The position numbers and the translations under genes are program-made. 64,000 bases of DNA from positions 1 to 64,000 of the forward strand of contig JAIPJL010000003.1 of the NCBI GenBank assembly GCA_021734165.1, in the 5' to 3' direction. The DNA is from a bacterium. Its GTDB lineage: Bacteria; Electryoneota; AABM5-125-24; Hatepunaeales; Hatepunaeaceae. The notes beneath the pieces are model-generated. The model did no database searches and had not been told where the DNA came from. It saw only the letters and a program-made list of their open reading frames with translations. Shown here piece by piece: positions 1-11,049 of this stretch (position 1 is its first letter; each line of letters begins with the position of its first letter).

Positions 1-90
1 ATAAATGAATACAGAAACTCCGGGCAGTTGTACTGGTCAACACAGCCGAGACAAGTTGAACCGATATCTGATTCGAGCAGTTACGAATAG
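1..90 (+). CDS. C-terminal tail of a CDS starting before the window (partial)
   Basis: Frame 1 is open from base 1 (INEYRNSGQLYWSTQPRQVEPISDSSSYE) to TAG at 88-90. Confidence 0.4.
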   Translation: MNEYRNSGQLYWSTQPRQVEPISDSSSYE

Positions 91-165
91 TAAGAAATAA
101 TGTTTTGAAATTTTCGATAAAAGCATTTGCTTTTCGTATAGGATTGTTCAACCAAACATAAATAA

Positions 166-1452
166 GTGATGAAACCTGTTAGTAAAAAACATATCTTGAT
201 TTTCTTTCTAATTCTATCGTTTTTTCTTCAATTCTCCATGTTATATGCTGAGGAAGTAATCGATAGTATCTGCGCAATCGTCGATGAGGAGATCATTCTT
301 GAGTCAGAGGTTAGTTACGGCATTTACACAATGCTCCTCGAAACCGGAACACGTTACCCAACACCTGAAAAATTAGCAGAACTCAGAAATCAGGTTCTCG
401 AAGCTTACATAACTCAGAAAATTCTCTTTGCGAGAGCTATTGAGGAGACAATCTCCGTAGAAACTCGCATGGTTGACAAGGAACTTGCACTCAAACTCGA
501 TAATCTGATAAAACAGGTCGGTTCAAAAGAGAAGCTTGAGGAGTATTTTGGCAGACCGATGCGTCAGATAAAGCGCGAAATGCGCAAGGGTGTTCGTGAT
601 GGTATGTTGATTGAAAAACTTAAACAGCTACACATGATGAATGTTCATGTCTATCGTAATGAAGTTATCGATTTCTATCGTGAATACCGAGATGAATTTC
701 CTAAACAGCAGGAGAGTGTTGCTCTGTCTCATATTCTGCTTGAGATTCAACCATCTGACGATGCCCGAAGACATGCTAAAGAGAGAATAGAATCTATATA
801 TGATATGCTCAAAGAAAGCGCTGACTTTGATTCCGTCGCTCTTGAGTATTCAGATGATCCATCAAGAGTTGATGGCGGGAGGTTAGGTTTTACCGAACGC
901 AACGATCTAGTTCCTGAATATGAAGAAGTGGCTTATGAGCTGGAAGAAGGAGCAATATCGGAAATCGTCGAATCACGCTATGGTTTTCACATAATCAGAT
1001 TGATCAATCGTCAGGGGGAGAAGATTTCAACTCAGCATATATTAGTTAAGTTAAGTCCGACTGATGAAGACAGACAACGTATTATGGATGAAGCTTATGA
1101 ACTGAAAGCAAGAATTGTCGCAGGTGAGGATTTCGGTGAATTGGCTAAGGCATATTCTACTGATGAAGAAACTGCCGATAAAGGCGGAAAACTTGACAGG
1201 ATGATTCTTGAGAGTCTGCCTGTCGAATTTAAAAATCCGATCATGCTTCTTAAAGAAGGTGAAGTATCGGATCCATTCGAAACATCGTTCGGGATTCATA
1301 TACTTAAACTTGATGAGAGGACTCCTGAGCGAGCATTAAGTCTCGACGATGACTGGCAGACTGTTGAGCAGTTTGCGATGATGAAGAAACAGGAAAATAG
1401 GTTTAAAAAATGGGTGGATGAGCTTCGTGAGGATCATTATGTTTGGCCCTGA
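166..1452 (+). CDS. SurA-like periplasmic peptidyl-prolyl isomerase with two PpiC/parvulin domains
   Basis: Signal peptide; SurA N-like 'IDSICAIVDEEIILESEV'; two parvulin blocks (ALSHILLEI...GGRLGF...YGFHIIRL and STQHILVKL...GGKLDR...FGIHILKL). Confidence 0.9.
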   Translation: MMKPVSKKHILIFFLILSFFLQFSMLYAEEVIDSICAIVDEEIILESEVSYGIYTMLLETGTRYPTPEKLAELRNQVLEAYITQKILFARAIEETISVETRMVDKELALKLDNLIKQVGSKEKLEEYFGRPMRQIKREMRKGVRDGMLIEKLKQLHMMNVHVYRNEVIDFYREYRDEFPKQQESVALSHILLEIQPSDDARRHAKERIESIYDMLKESADFDSVALEYSDDPSRVDGGRLGFTERNDLVPEYEEVAYELEEGAISEIVESRYGFHIIRLINRQGEKISTQHILVKLSPTDEDRQRIMDEAYELKARIVAGEDFGELAKAYSTDEETADKGGKLDRMILESLPVEFKNPIMLLKEGEVSDPFETSFGIHILKLDERTPERALSLDDDWQTVEQFAMMKKQENRFKKWVDELREDHYVWP

Positions 1453-1565
1453 TAGACTTTGTATTACTTAACTGACTGTCATTAAAGTAGTTATGTTGTC
1501 TGAATAAAACATGATTCTTTAACTTACCTCATAATACAAACAAACAACAACAAAGGAGCATCACC

Positions 1566-3521
1566 ATCCGCGTTATTCGTTATCTTGCAACGGTTTATGC
1601 ATTATTTCTAATTATTTTCGAATTGCTGCGTGTTGCACTTCTGATCCGTTATGCCGACTTAACAGCCGATATCCCAACTTCAATAGTCTTAAAATCATTC
1701 CTCGTTGGATTGAGGTTTGATCTTGCCGTAACAAGCTACATACTTGCCCCTGTAGCGTTGTTTGCATTCCTGCCACGTATTGGTATGATACCATCAAAAC
1801 TGAATCGTCGTATTTCCACAGTTTATCTGATCATTATGGCAGGAATCGCATTTCTCATGGAAATTGTCGATTTAGAGTTTTACGGTCAGTTTAGCATGCG
1901 TCTAAATCGTCTGCCATTGGAATATACACAGCTTCCATCAATGATGTTTAAAATGATCTGGGAGATGTTTCCTGTAGTGAAATTCCTTCTTGCCTGGCTT
2001 GTTTTGACGGCGCTTTTTGGATTTTTACTTCATAAAATTACTCGTTTTACGTATAATCGTCCCGCAACTGAACTTAGACTTGCTCACTTTGCAATAATTT
2101 ATCCACTTGTGCTTGGTCTCGTTTTTCTTGGTATTCGTGGACGTGTTGCCATTAAATCCCCTCTGACGTGGAGTATCGCTTTTTTCAGCCCACACCATTT
2201 TACCAATCAATTGGCATTGAATAGCTGTTTTACCTTCGTGCAGGATGCGCTTGTTGAGAGTTCCCGCCGGAACAAAGACGCCGAGCCCTTCGCAGGTATT
2301 TCCCCGAAAGATGCTTATGCAAAAACAAGAGAGTTATTGAGGATTGATCCCGACAAGTTGGTCGAAGGACATCCTATTGCGAGATATGAAGGAAGTGATT
2401 CACTTAATCCAAGCGCTGTAAATAATCAGCCTCATAATGTAATGCTGATCTTAATGGAATCACTTGCTGCCGAATATGTAGGCTGCACCGGTGGAAGTAG
2501 AAGTCTGGCGCCTGAATTTGATAAAATGTCTGAAGAAGGATTACTATTTACGAGGTTTTACTCAACAAGTGGTCATACATCTCCCGCGATATTTTCGTCT
2601 TCATGCGGTCTTCCTATTATACCAGGCGTTAAGAATCTGATGAAGAGAGCGGAGGGTCAGCGACCATTATCAGGAATTGGATTAGTTTTAAAAGAGCGTG
2701 GTTACAATACGTTGTTTTATGTCCCCCATGACCTGCATTTTGATAATATCAAGGGATTTCTAACTGTAAATGGTTTTGATAGACTAACCGGACAGCATTC
2801 GTATCCTGCCAAAGAGGTTTTATCGTCACTGGGCGTTGCTGATGAAGTAATGTTTGACCGTATTCTGGATGATTTAACTGGAGTTCAGGAGCCGTTTTTG
2901 ACAATGGTTATGACCGCAAGTAATCATGGTCCTTTTATTGTGCCCGAGAGGCCGCATATCCATCCCGATCCTTCAGTCGAACCGCAACACAAGCGTTTCA
3001 ATGCTTTCCGGTATGCTGATTGGGCGCTGGGAAGGTTTTATGAAGGACTTAAACAGACAGAATGGGGTAAACGAACTTTACTAATTATAATAGGTGATCA
3101 TGGCATTATTAAAGATCAATCCAGGGATATTGATCTGGCTTTGTATAGAGTTCCTATGCTGATAATTGATGCGGAATTGATCGAGCCAGGCGTCAGCGAT
3201 CATATAGGATGTCAGATGGACGTCACCGCCACCATTATGGACATACTGGGCGGATCATGGATAAATAATACCTATGGTGTGAGTCTGCTTAACGATAAAC
3301 CTGGACACGCTTTATTTATCAGAGAGGAAGCTGTTGGTTTTATACATAACGATTACTATTTATTAAAAGGATTTGACGGTAATTTTTCACTCTTCAGACT
3401 TGAAGATCCCGACCATAAGATAAAAAATAATGAACTGAGTATTAAAATGAATGATTATTCTGAAGCTATGTTCAGTTCTTTCTATTTTCTCATAAAGTCA
3501 CGACTGGCAGGATTACCCTAA
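1566..3521 (+). CDS. LTA synthase-family membrane sulfatase / phosphoglycerol transferase
   Basis: N-terminal TM segments, then sulfatase core (NVMLILMESLAAEYVG..., FYSTSGHTSPAIFSSSCGLP, MVMTASNHGPF, IIGDHG). ORF track starts at TTG 1623; the plausible N-terminus extends to about 1566 (non-AUG start). Confidence 0.85.
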   Translation: MRVIRYLATVYALFLIIFELLRVALLIRYADLTADIPTSIVLKSFLVGLRFDLAVTSYILAPVALFAFLPRIGMIPSKLNRRISTVYLIIMAGIAFLMEIVDLEFYGQFSMRLNRLPLEYTQLPSMMFKMIWEMFPVVKFLLAWLVLTALFGFLLHKITRFTYNRPATELRLAHFAIIYPLVLGLVFLGIRGRVAIKSPLTWSIAFFSPHHFTNQLALNSCFTFVQDALVESSRRNKDAEPFAGISPKDAYAKTRELLRIDPDKLVEGHPIARYEGSDSLNPSAVNNQPHNVMLILMESLAAEYVGCTGGSRSLAPEFDKMSEEGLLFTRFYSTSGHTSPAIFSSSCGLPIIPGVKNLMKRAEGQRPLSGIGLVLKERGYNTLFYVPHDLHFDNIKGFLTVNGFDRLTGQHSYPAKEVLSSLGVADEVMFDRILDDLTGVQEPFLTMVMTASNHGPFIVPERPHIHPDPSVEPQHKRFNAFRYADWALGRFYEGLKQTEWGKRTLLIIIGDHGIIKDQSRDIDLALYRVPMLIIDAELIEPGVSDHIGCQMDVTATIMDILGGSWINNTYGVSLLNDKPGHALFIREEAVGFIHNDYYLLKGFDGNFSLFRLEDPDHKIKNNELSIKMNDYSEAMFSSFYFLIKSRLAGLP

Positions 3522-3631
3522 TTCTATTTCTTTCATCTCTTTGAATAATCAGGATTATTACTTATATTGTAAATAGCTAATAATCGCTGTTTTTCACAGC
3601 CGGTCGATTTCTAATTCTAAAGCCGGAGGTT

Positions 3632-6600
3632 ATGTTGACATCCTCTCATTTTCTTCCAAGAACCTTGGCGCTGGTCGTTGTTGCTATAATTATGGTGCTT
3701 ACCCAAACCAGTTTAGTTTCTGCTCAATCAGCAGGATGCAGTGTTGATATTATCCGTTCAGATCAAGATGTATTTGAGATGGATGTTGATATTCTTGATC
3801 TTGATATTCAAGCCGAAACACAGAGCGGTTTCGAACGCAATTACATCACAATCGCTGGTGAGCAAAATGCCGGTGCTCCGGGTTTTCCGGAATTGCCTCA
3901 CATCAGCAGACTTGTAGTTGTTCCTCCTACTTCACACATCGAACTATCCTGGACAGGAGATATATCGCGGATGATTTCCGCAACACCACCATCAATAGTT
4001 ACTTATGATGATCCAGGCTCAAATAGCGCTTTATTCCAACCACCAGATATTACAACTCAATCCGGATTTTGGCCAGAACAGGTTGTCGAGATGGGTAAAC
4101 CTGCTATTATGCGTGGTATTAGAGTGGTAAGAATTACCGTAAATCCGGTTCAGGTTGATCCGCTTACAGGTGATCTAAAAGTCTGGGAAAATATCAATGT
4201 CAAATTGAATTTTACTGCCGGTGAAGCGATTAATCCGGTCGTAAATGCCGACCGTCCCCGTCCATCGAAAATAGCCACACGATTACTCAGGTCTCTCGTA
4301 GTTAATCCTGAAGCGATCCGTCGTGATGATGGTAAAAGCGGATCATACGTCTATATAATTCCCGAATACAATGGCGTAAGGGAAGCTATCGAACCTCTTA
4401 TCAACTGGCGTAAGAGACAAGGTTATCCAACTGAAGTTATTGTTATTAGCGATGATGATGATTCTAATGTTGACGTCAAACATGCAATCGAGGAAGCTTA
4501 TTTTGAGTGGGAAATTCCACCCGAATATATATGTCTAATTGGTGATGCAGACACGCAAAATGCACAGTTTAAGATTGCTACCTGGGATGTCGGACGTGCA
4601 TACATGTGGGAAACAGATTATAGATACGTTTTGCTGGAAGGTGACGATCTCCTGCCTGAGATGGCAATTGGTAGAATTTCGGCACGCAGCGTTAACGAAC
4701 TTCAGAATGTTATCAACAATAAGATAATACCTTACGAAGTCGATCCTTACCTTGATAATACCGATTGGTATGGCAGCGCAGCGCTTATGTCGAATGACCA
4801 GCGTACAGGATATTCATCGATATATCTGCAACGCTGGCTTAGCCAGACTCTGCGAGAAGTTGGTTTTGCAGAAGTTGATACTTTTTATTTTGTTCATAAT
4901 AATCAGGTTTCAGGTCACCAGTTTATAGAGAATAGCATCAATGAAGGCATATCTTTTTTCTGTTACCGCGGTTGGGGTCAATTTAACGGAGCTTGGTCGG
5001 TTGGTGATGCAGACGATCTTCGCAACGAAAGGATGCTGCCCTTTATTCTGATGCCAACCTGCAATACGGGTGATTTTGCAGATCATGTACAATTCCCTAA
5101 TGGATACACGGAAGATTTCCTCTGGGGTGGGCGAGGAGGCGCTATCGGCTCTATTGGTTCAAGCGGTTTTACACATACCAATTATAACAATGTTTTTGCG
5201 GGAGGTGTAGTTAACAGTTTCTACCGGGATGGAGCTTGGGAGTTCGGCTGGGCGCTTAATCTCGGCAAACTGGAACTATATAGACATTTTGGCATGTTCA
5301 ATGATGTGGATGATCCACAGGTTAACAGCCTTAAATGCTGGGAAGCGCATGCTTACCAAAACAACCTGATCGGAGATCCTGCAACCCAGATTTGGACGTC
5401 AGTTCCTCAGGCAATTTCAGTTGAACACGATGATGTCATTTCGATAGGTGAAAATCAACTTATTATTTCAGTTGAAGACCCGGAAACTGATACACCAATA
5501 ATTGGAGCAACAGTTACATTGTTATTTGATGAAGAACTTATACGTGCTGCTGAAACGGATGCAACCGGTAACGTAATATTTACTTTCCCAATGGGTGAGC
5601 TAAGTAACGGATTACTTGATCTTACTGTGACAATGCATGATAAAATTCCTTATTTAGCAGAGATTCCAGTTGATGTTGAAGACAGCTTTCTTGGCGTCTT
5701 AAGTTTTATTATAGATGATGATAATGCAGGTCAAAGTCATGGTAATGCTGATCATAAACCCAATCCGGGGGAGAGGATTGAGCTGAGAACATATATTGCC
5801 AATTTTGGTGAGTCTGTCCCCGATGGTGGTATTGACTTCAGCATTGAGGTGATTTCCGGAGCAATAGATATAATCAACGGTGATGCGCATCTCGACAACG
5901 CTCCACAAGCCGGTGACAGCGCCTTAGTTACCTTCATTGTTGATATGGATTATGAAACATTCAATGGACAAAGGATTGTGCTGTCAGTCAATGCAGCCAA
6001 TAATGATTTCCAGTGGCGCTCACCGATTGAGTTTAAGACTACCGCCGCTGATTTGGAGTGTGTGGATTTTAGTTTTAATCCGCAGAACTTTAATGTTGGT
6101 GATACTGTACAGGTTAATGTGACGCTTCATAATGAAGGGAGCATTAGTAGTCCGGAGATGCTGGCAGAACTTGTTTCACTTCAGGAGGCTGTGGTTGTAT
6201 TCGATCCCTATGCTGAGATTAGTCCGATTGCAGTAGAAAATGGTGATACACTTGCAGAAGTTAGCTTTGTAATAAATGCCCGGACTCAGGCTATTCCCGG
6301 TACTCCGGTTAAAATGCTTTTAGTGTTTGAAAGCATGGAGGGTTTTATTGATACCGCAAGCTTTAACTTTGTACTTGATCAAGCGGAAGTAAATACCCCT
6401 TTTGGTCCGGATGCTTATGGTTATGGATGCTTTGATGATACAGATGAGAATTGGGATATTGCGCCGGCGCGCGAGTGGATTGAGATTGATCCTGAATTTG
6501 ATGGTCCTGGAATAGATACGGAAATCAATGATATTGGTAATGAGCGCGACTGGAGTATACTGGTGGATTTACCGTTTACATTCCGTTATTACGGTGGTGA

Positions 6601-8719
6601 TTTTGATGAATTGACTATCTGTTCCAATGGCTGGTTTTCGCTTGGAGATCAATCGAAGCTCTGTGATTTCCAGAATAGACGCATTCCGCCAGCGCTTGGT
6701 CCTCGGGCACAGGTCTGTGTTTTCTGGGATGACCTTGTGAATCTGAGAGATGGCGATACCCGTATTGGCGGTATATATTATTGGTACGATGTGGACAACA
6801 ACCGCTTTATTATTGAATGGAGCAGGATGCGTCGTTATATCGGTGTTGATGATCAGGGTCATATTCGCGAAGGTAGTGAGAATACATTTCAAGCGATTTT
6901 GTACGATCCGCAGCATTATCAAACCTATACCGGTGACGGAGATATTGTATTCCAGTATCACACTGTCCATAACGACCAAGCCGTTGATCCTTCAGAATTT
7001 GATACACCATTTGCAACTGTGGGTATTGTCAACTTAAACGGCACCGATGGTATGGAATATACGTATTGGAATGAATACCCGGCAGGCGCTGCAGAGCTAC
7101 AGGATGGAAGAGCGATTAAGTTTACGACAGCGCTTATCATTGCAACCGGTAATGTGACCGGAACTGTAATTGATGCTGCTACTGACGATGCAATAGAAGG
7201 CGCTGAAATTCGCGGTAATCCAACCTCATTTGGTATTACCAATATCAATGGTGAGTTCAATTTCAGTGTGTTAGTAGGCGAGGATTACACATTTACCGCC
7301 TGGGCTCCGGGATATAATGAATTGACAATAGAAGATGTTGACATCAGTGAAGGTCAAACCGAAGAGATACACTTTGCACTAACGCATCCTGAATTTGCTT
7401 TATCAGATGAGCGGATTGAGATGGCTCTCGCGCCGGATAATGCTACGGTTGTTAAATTCAGCATCACAAATTCCGGGAATGGACCTCTTACATACCGAAG
7501 TTATTTTGAATATGCAGGGGGTGGAGAAATCTGGCAGCGTCTGACCGATTTCAATGTTACTGAAATTACTGGGGACAATCGTATTCAGGGTATAGCCTTT
7601 CTTGATGATTATATCTGGGTAACCGGCTCTAATAACAACCAAAATCCAAATATGTTTTATCGGTTCGGGGGTAATGGTGAGCCTGTAGGGCATTTGGCTC
7701 AGCCAACCGAATCCAATTATGGTTTTCGCGGTATGGCTGTTGTTGGAGATATAGTCTATGGCGGTGAGATGGAATACATAGTCGGAGTGAACGCGGAGGG
7801 TGAAGCGGTTGATTCTCTACCCGGACCACACGCCATACAAAGAGCCATTGCCTGGGATTCAGATAGCGAGACATTTTGGGTTGCTAACTCCACAGATCCG
7901 CTGCTACAGCTTGATATGGATGGTAACGTATTGGACAGCTATCACCATGAACTGGAAATACACGGACTTGGTTTTCTGAATAACGATGCGGACGGCTATC
8001 CGTTATATATCGCTAGTCAGAATAAAACCAATCCTGATTTGGAAGTACCTGAAGCGCTGATAAGCAAATTTGATCCGGAAAGCGGAGATTTCAGAGTTGA
8101 GGCGGTGCTGTCCGGCAATATGGAGGATAGGGTAGAGGGTATAGAGGTAGTTTCAAATCTTGATCCTCAGAAACTGCTGCTTCTTGCGATAATGAGTAAT
8201 CCGAATGGTGACCGTGTTTCAATTTATGACCTTGGGCCGAACACAAACTGGATAAACATTGATCCTCGCTTTGCTGAGATTCCGGCAAACGGGATTGATA
8301 CGATTCGGGTAAGTTTGAATTCTCGCGGATTAGAAATAGCCGAATATCAATTAGCTATCCGCTTTGCGCACAATGCAGCCGGACTTGAAACCATGCTGCC
8401 AGTCGTGCTTACTGTCGATCCTAATGCGGGACTTGAAAACCGGAATACGCTTCCGGGTGAGTTCGGACTAAATAACAACTATCCCAATCCGTTTAACTCG
8501 ACAACCCGCATAGATTTCAGTGTATCTGAGACGTCAGCGGCGCGCATTTCGCTGTTTGACCTGACCGGCAGGGAAATAGACGTAATTACCGACAACAGGT
8601 TCACAGCCGGTAAGCACTCAGTTGTCTTCAATTCGGCGAGTCTGCCAAGCGGGATTTACATTGTCAGATTGGATGCTGGGAATAGAACGGCTCAGATGAA
8701 GATTGCGTTGATAAGATAA
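3632..8719 (+). CDS. Large secreted gingipain (peptidase C25)-like protein with carboxypeptidase-regulatory-like domain and T9SS type-A-like C-terminal sorting domain
   Basis: Signal peptide; C25-like core (YVYIIPEYNGVREAIEPLINWRKRQGYPTEVI... FFCYRGWGQFNGAW...ILMPTCNTGDF); GNVTGTVIDAATDDAIEGAEI; C-term NNNYPNPFNSTTRIDFSV...LTGREI...SGIYIVRL...KIALIR*; GGAGG upstream of ATG. Confidence 0.88.
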   Translation: MLTSSHFLPRTLALVVVAIIMVLTQTSLVSAQSAGCSVDIIRSDQDVFEMDVDILDLDIQAETQSGFERNYITIAGEQNAGAPGFPELPHISRLVVVPPTSHIELSWTGDISRMISATPPSIVTYDDPGSNSALFQPPDITTQSGFWPEQVVEMGKPAIMRGIRVVRITVNPVQVDPLTGDLKVWENINVKLNFTAGEAINPVVNADRPRPSKIATRLLRSLVVNPEAIRRDDGKSGSYVYIIPEYNGVREAIEPLINWRKRQGYPTEVIVISDDDDSNVDVKHAIEEAYFEWEIPPEYICLIGDADTQNAQFKIATWDVGRAYMWETDYRYVLLEGDDLLPEMAIGRISARSVNELQNVINNKIIPYEVDPYLDNTDWYGSAALMSNDQRTGYSSIYLQRWLSQTLREVGFAEVDTFYFVHNNQVSGHQFIENSINEGISFFCYRGWGQFNGAWSVGDADDLRNERMLPFILMPTCNTGDFADHVQFPNGYTEDFLWGGRGGAIGSIGSSGFTHTNYNNVFAGGVVNSFYRDGAWEFGWALNLGKLELYRHFGMFNDVDDPQVNSLKCWEAHAYQNNLIGDPATQIWTSVPQAISVEHDDVISIGENQLIISVEDPETDTPIIGATVTLLFDEELIRAAETDATGNVIFTFPMGELSNGLLDLTVTMHDKIPYLAEIPVDVEDSFLGVLSFIIDDDNAGQSHGNADHKPNPGERIELRTYIANFGESVPDGGIDFSIEVISGAIDIINGDAHLDNAPQAGDSALVTFIVDMDYETFNGQRIVLSVNAANNDFQWRSPIEFKTTAADLECVDFSFNPQNFNVGDTVQVNVTLHNEGSISSPEMLAELVSLQEAVVVFDPYAEISPIAVENGDTLAEVSFVINARTQAIPGTPVKMLLVFESMEGFIDTASFNFVLDQAEVNTPFGPDAYGYGCFDDTDENWDIAPAREWIEIDPEFDGPGIDTEINDIGNERDWSILVDLPFTFRYYGGDFDELTICSNGWFSLGDQSKLCDFQNRRIPPALGPRAQVCVFWDDLVNLRDGDTRIGGIYYWYDVDNNRFIIEWSRMRRYIGVDDQGHIREGSENTFQAILYDPQHYQTYTGDGDIVFQYHTVHNDQAVDPSEFDTPFATVGIVNLNGTDGMEYTYWNEYPAGAAELQDGRAIKFTTALIIATGNVTGTVIDAATDDAIEGAEIRGNPTSFGITNINGEFNFSVLVGEDYTFTAWAPGYNELTIEDVDISEGQTEEIHFALTHPEFALSDERIEMALAPDNATVVKFSITNSGNGPLTYRSYFEYAGGGEIWQRLTDFNVTEITGDNRIQGIAFLDDYIWVTGSNNNQNPNMFYRFGGNGEPVGHLAQPTESNYGFRGMAVVGDIVYGGEMEYIVGVNAEGEAVDSLPGPHAIQRAIAWDSDSETFWVANSTDPLLQLDMDGNVLDSYHHELEIHGLGFLNNDADGYPLYIASQNKTNPDLEVPEALISKFDPESGDFRVEAVLSGNMEDRVEGIEVVSNLDPQKLLLLAIMSNPNGDRVSIYDLGPNTNWINIDPRFAEIPANGIDTIRVSLNSRGLEIAEYQLAIRFAHNAAGLETMLPVVLTVDPNAGLENRNTLPGEFGLNNNYPNPFNSTTRIDFSVSETSAARISLFDLTGREIDVITDNRFTAGKHSVVFNSASLPSGIYIVRLDAGNRTAQMKIALIR

Positions 8720-8730
8720 ACAAACTTCAA

Positions 8731-8767
8731 AATCCCGGCATCCAATATTACTAAGGGTGTCGGGATT
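8731..8767 (+). terminator. Rho-independent-like terminator after the C25-like gene
   Basis: AATCCCGGCA...TGTCGGGATT stem followed by a pyrimidine-rich run (CTCTCTCTC). Confidence 0.6.
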
Positions 8768-9090
8768 CTCTCTCTCAATCGATTGACTTAAGATTATTAG
8801 TGCGCAATTAATATGAGAACTTAGTTTTGTTTGACTAAATATATTGACATTAGCTATTTTATTTTGTTGTTTACTTTAATAATTGATCTGATTATTGCGA
8901 CTTAAAAGCTAAGCTGTGATTTGACAGTGTATAATTTCCAAACTGCACCCAACTAAACAGAAGTACTTCTTTTGATTTATCTCTAACTCCGAATATATTA
9001 ACATTTTAACCATTACCATAAACAACAGAAGATTGCAAACATAGAAGATAGCATTCCAATTTACTGTAAGTTAAATACCGGACAGAATAA

Positions 9091-11049
9091 ATGAAAAACA
9101 ATCCTAAGATTCAACCTTCACTGCATCGCAGTGAAATTGAAGAAGAACTTAGGGAAACCAACTTTTTTTTACGCAGTATTCTTGAGAGTTCATCATCGGT
9201 ATCTATAATCTCGACGGATCTCGACAACCGCATAACATACTGGAATTCAGGCGCTGAAAATATCTTTGGATATAAGGCTGAAGAGGTGGTTAATAAAGAA
9301 AAGATCGATATTCTTTATGTCGAAGAGAATTCACAACAGATCATCGAATCAATCCGGTCAGTAGTCTTTGCAGAAAAATCAGGAACAAACTGCGAAATAC
9401 CTGAGGTGACCAAAGATGGCAGAATTTTGTGGATCAGAATGACACTAACCCCAAGGTTCGATAGTAACGGTAACATGGCCGGAATATTGGGAATCGGTGA
9501 AGATATCACCAAGCGCAAACTCGCAGAGGAATCGCTACGAGAGAATGAAGAAAAATTTCGCAGTGTAATTGAGCAGTCGAATGATGCTATTTTTATCTTA
9601 AATAACGGTCAACTCGATCTGGTTAATAGACGTTTCACCGAATTAACAGGTTATTCTGCTCAAGAAGTAGAATCTCCTGATTTCAATTTCTTTGATACTT
9701 TAACACCAGAGAGCAGAGCTTTGGTTGAAAAGTGTACAAATTTGAGAAAGCTCGGTAAAAATCCATCGGATGTTTTTGAGTTCACTCTGATTCACAAGAA
9801 AGGTAATAAACATTATGTTCAAGCGTCAGTTGCTGAAATTGACTATCAAAAAGGTAAAGCTATTCTGGTGAGTCTTAGAGACATCACCGAACAGAAATTA
9901 CTTGAAGAGCAGTTTCTTCAGGCACAAAAAATGGAAGGAATTGGTCGTTTAGCTGGAGGAGTGGCTCACGATTTTAATAATTTGCTGACAATCATCTCAG
10001 GTAATTCAGAAATTGCCAAGTTGACTGTCGATAAAAAAGATCCATTGAATGACGATCTTGATGAGATAATCAAAGCTGCAAACCGCGCCGCAGAACTGAC
10101 ACAACAACTTCTGGCTTTCAGCCGCAAACAAAAGCTTCAACCTAAGATTATTAACTTAAATCAGGTAATCTCAACTTATAATAAAATGTTAAGAAGAATC
10201 ATTGGTGAAGATGTTGTTTTAACAACTAACCTCACGCCCGATTTGAGCAATGTTAAGGCCGATCCAGGTCAGATAAACCAGATAATAACTAATCTTGTAG
10301 TCAATTCCAGGGATGCTATGCCTGACGGTGGGAAGCTGAAAATAGAGACAAAGAATGTGGAACTCAATGAGCAATATACTAAAACTCACCCCGGTAGCAA
10401 AATTGGTTCCTATGTTTTATTATCGGTTAACGATTCAGGAATCGGTATGTCGAGAGAGATTTCCGCAAAAATATTCCAGCCGTTTTTCACAACTAAGGAG
10501 ATTGGGAAAGGAACCGGTCTGGGACTTTCAACCGTTTATGGGATTGTGAAACAAAGCGATGGTTATATCTGGTGCCAAAGCAAACTTGGGAAGGGAACCA
10601 CTTTTCATATTTATCTTCCTGTTACAGAAGGTGAGCACGAGGAAATTATCCAGGATTATGATACCGTTGCGTTGCCCAAAGGAAAGGAAACGATTCTTGT
10701 GGTGGAGGATGATGAGGATGTAAGAAATCTTGCTGTAAAAGTGTTGACTCGACTTGGATATAAGGTAATTCAGGCTGCAAGTGGCGCTGACGCTTTACAA
10801 CTGTGTAAGAAAATGAATAAGCCTGTTGATCTAATAGTAACGGACGTTATAATGCCAATTATGGGAGGTGTCGAAATGGTCAATTGTCTGCGTGAAATCT
10901 GGAGCGATATCAAAGTGCTCTACATGTCCGGATATACTTTTGAGGCTATTGCTCATCATGGTTTGATTAATCCGGAAAAACTTGATATGCAGAAACCGCT
11001 GAAACCCCTTGTACTTGCTCAAGAAGTTCGGAAGATGCTGGATAAATAA
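9091..11049 (+). CDS. Hybrid sensor histidine kinase (two PAS domains, HisKA, HATPase, C-terminal receiver)
   Basis: PAS (ITYWNSGAENIFGYKAEEVV), H-box GRLAGGVAHDFNNLLTIISG, N-box NLVVNSRDAMPDGG, G-box GKGTGLGLSTVYGI, receiver ILVVEDDEDVR...LIVTDVIMP. Confidence 0.93.
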   Translation: MKNNPKIQPSLHRSEIEEELRETNFFLRSILESSSSVSIISTDLDNRITYWNSGAENIFGYKAEEVVNKEKIDILYVEENSQQIIESIRSVVFAEKSGTNCEIPEVTKDGRILWIRMTLTPRFDSNGNMAGILGIGEDITKRKLAEESLRENEEKFRSVIEQSNDAIFILNNGQLDLVNRRFTELTGYSAQEVESPDFNFFDTLTPESRALVEKCTNLRKLGKNPSDVFEFTLIHKKGNKHYVQASVAEIDYQKGKAILVSLRDITEQKLLEEQFLQAQKMEGIGRLAGGVAHDFNNLLTIISGNSEIAKLTVDKKDPLNDDLDEIIKAANRAAELTQQLLAFSRKQKLQPKIINLNQVISTYNKMLRRIIGEDVVLTTNLTPDLSNVKADPGQINQIITNLVVNSRDAMPDGGKLKIETKNVELNEQYTKTHPGSKIGSYVLLSVNDSGIGMSREISAKIFQPFFTTKEIGKGTGLGLSTVYGIVKQSDGYIWCQSKLGKGTTFHIYLPVTEGEHEEIIQDYDTVALPKGKETILVVEDDEDVRNLAVKVLTRLGYKVIQAASGADALQLCKKMNKPVDLIVTDVIMPIMGGVEMVNCLREIWSDIKVLYMSGYTFEAIAHHGLINPEKLDMQKPLKPLVLAQEVRKMLDK

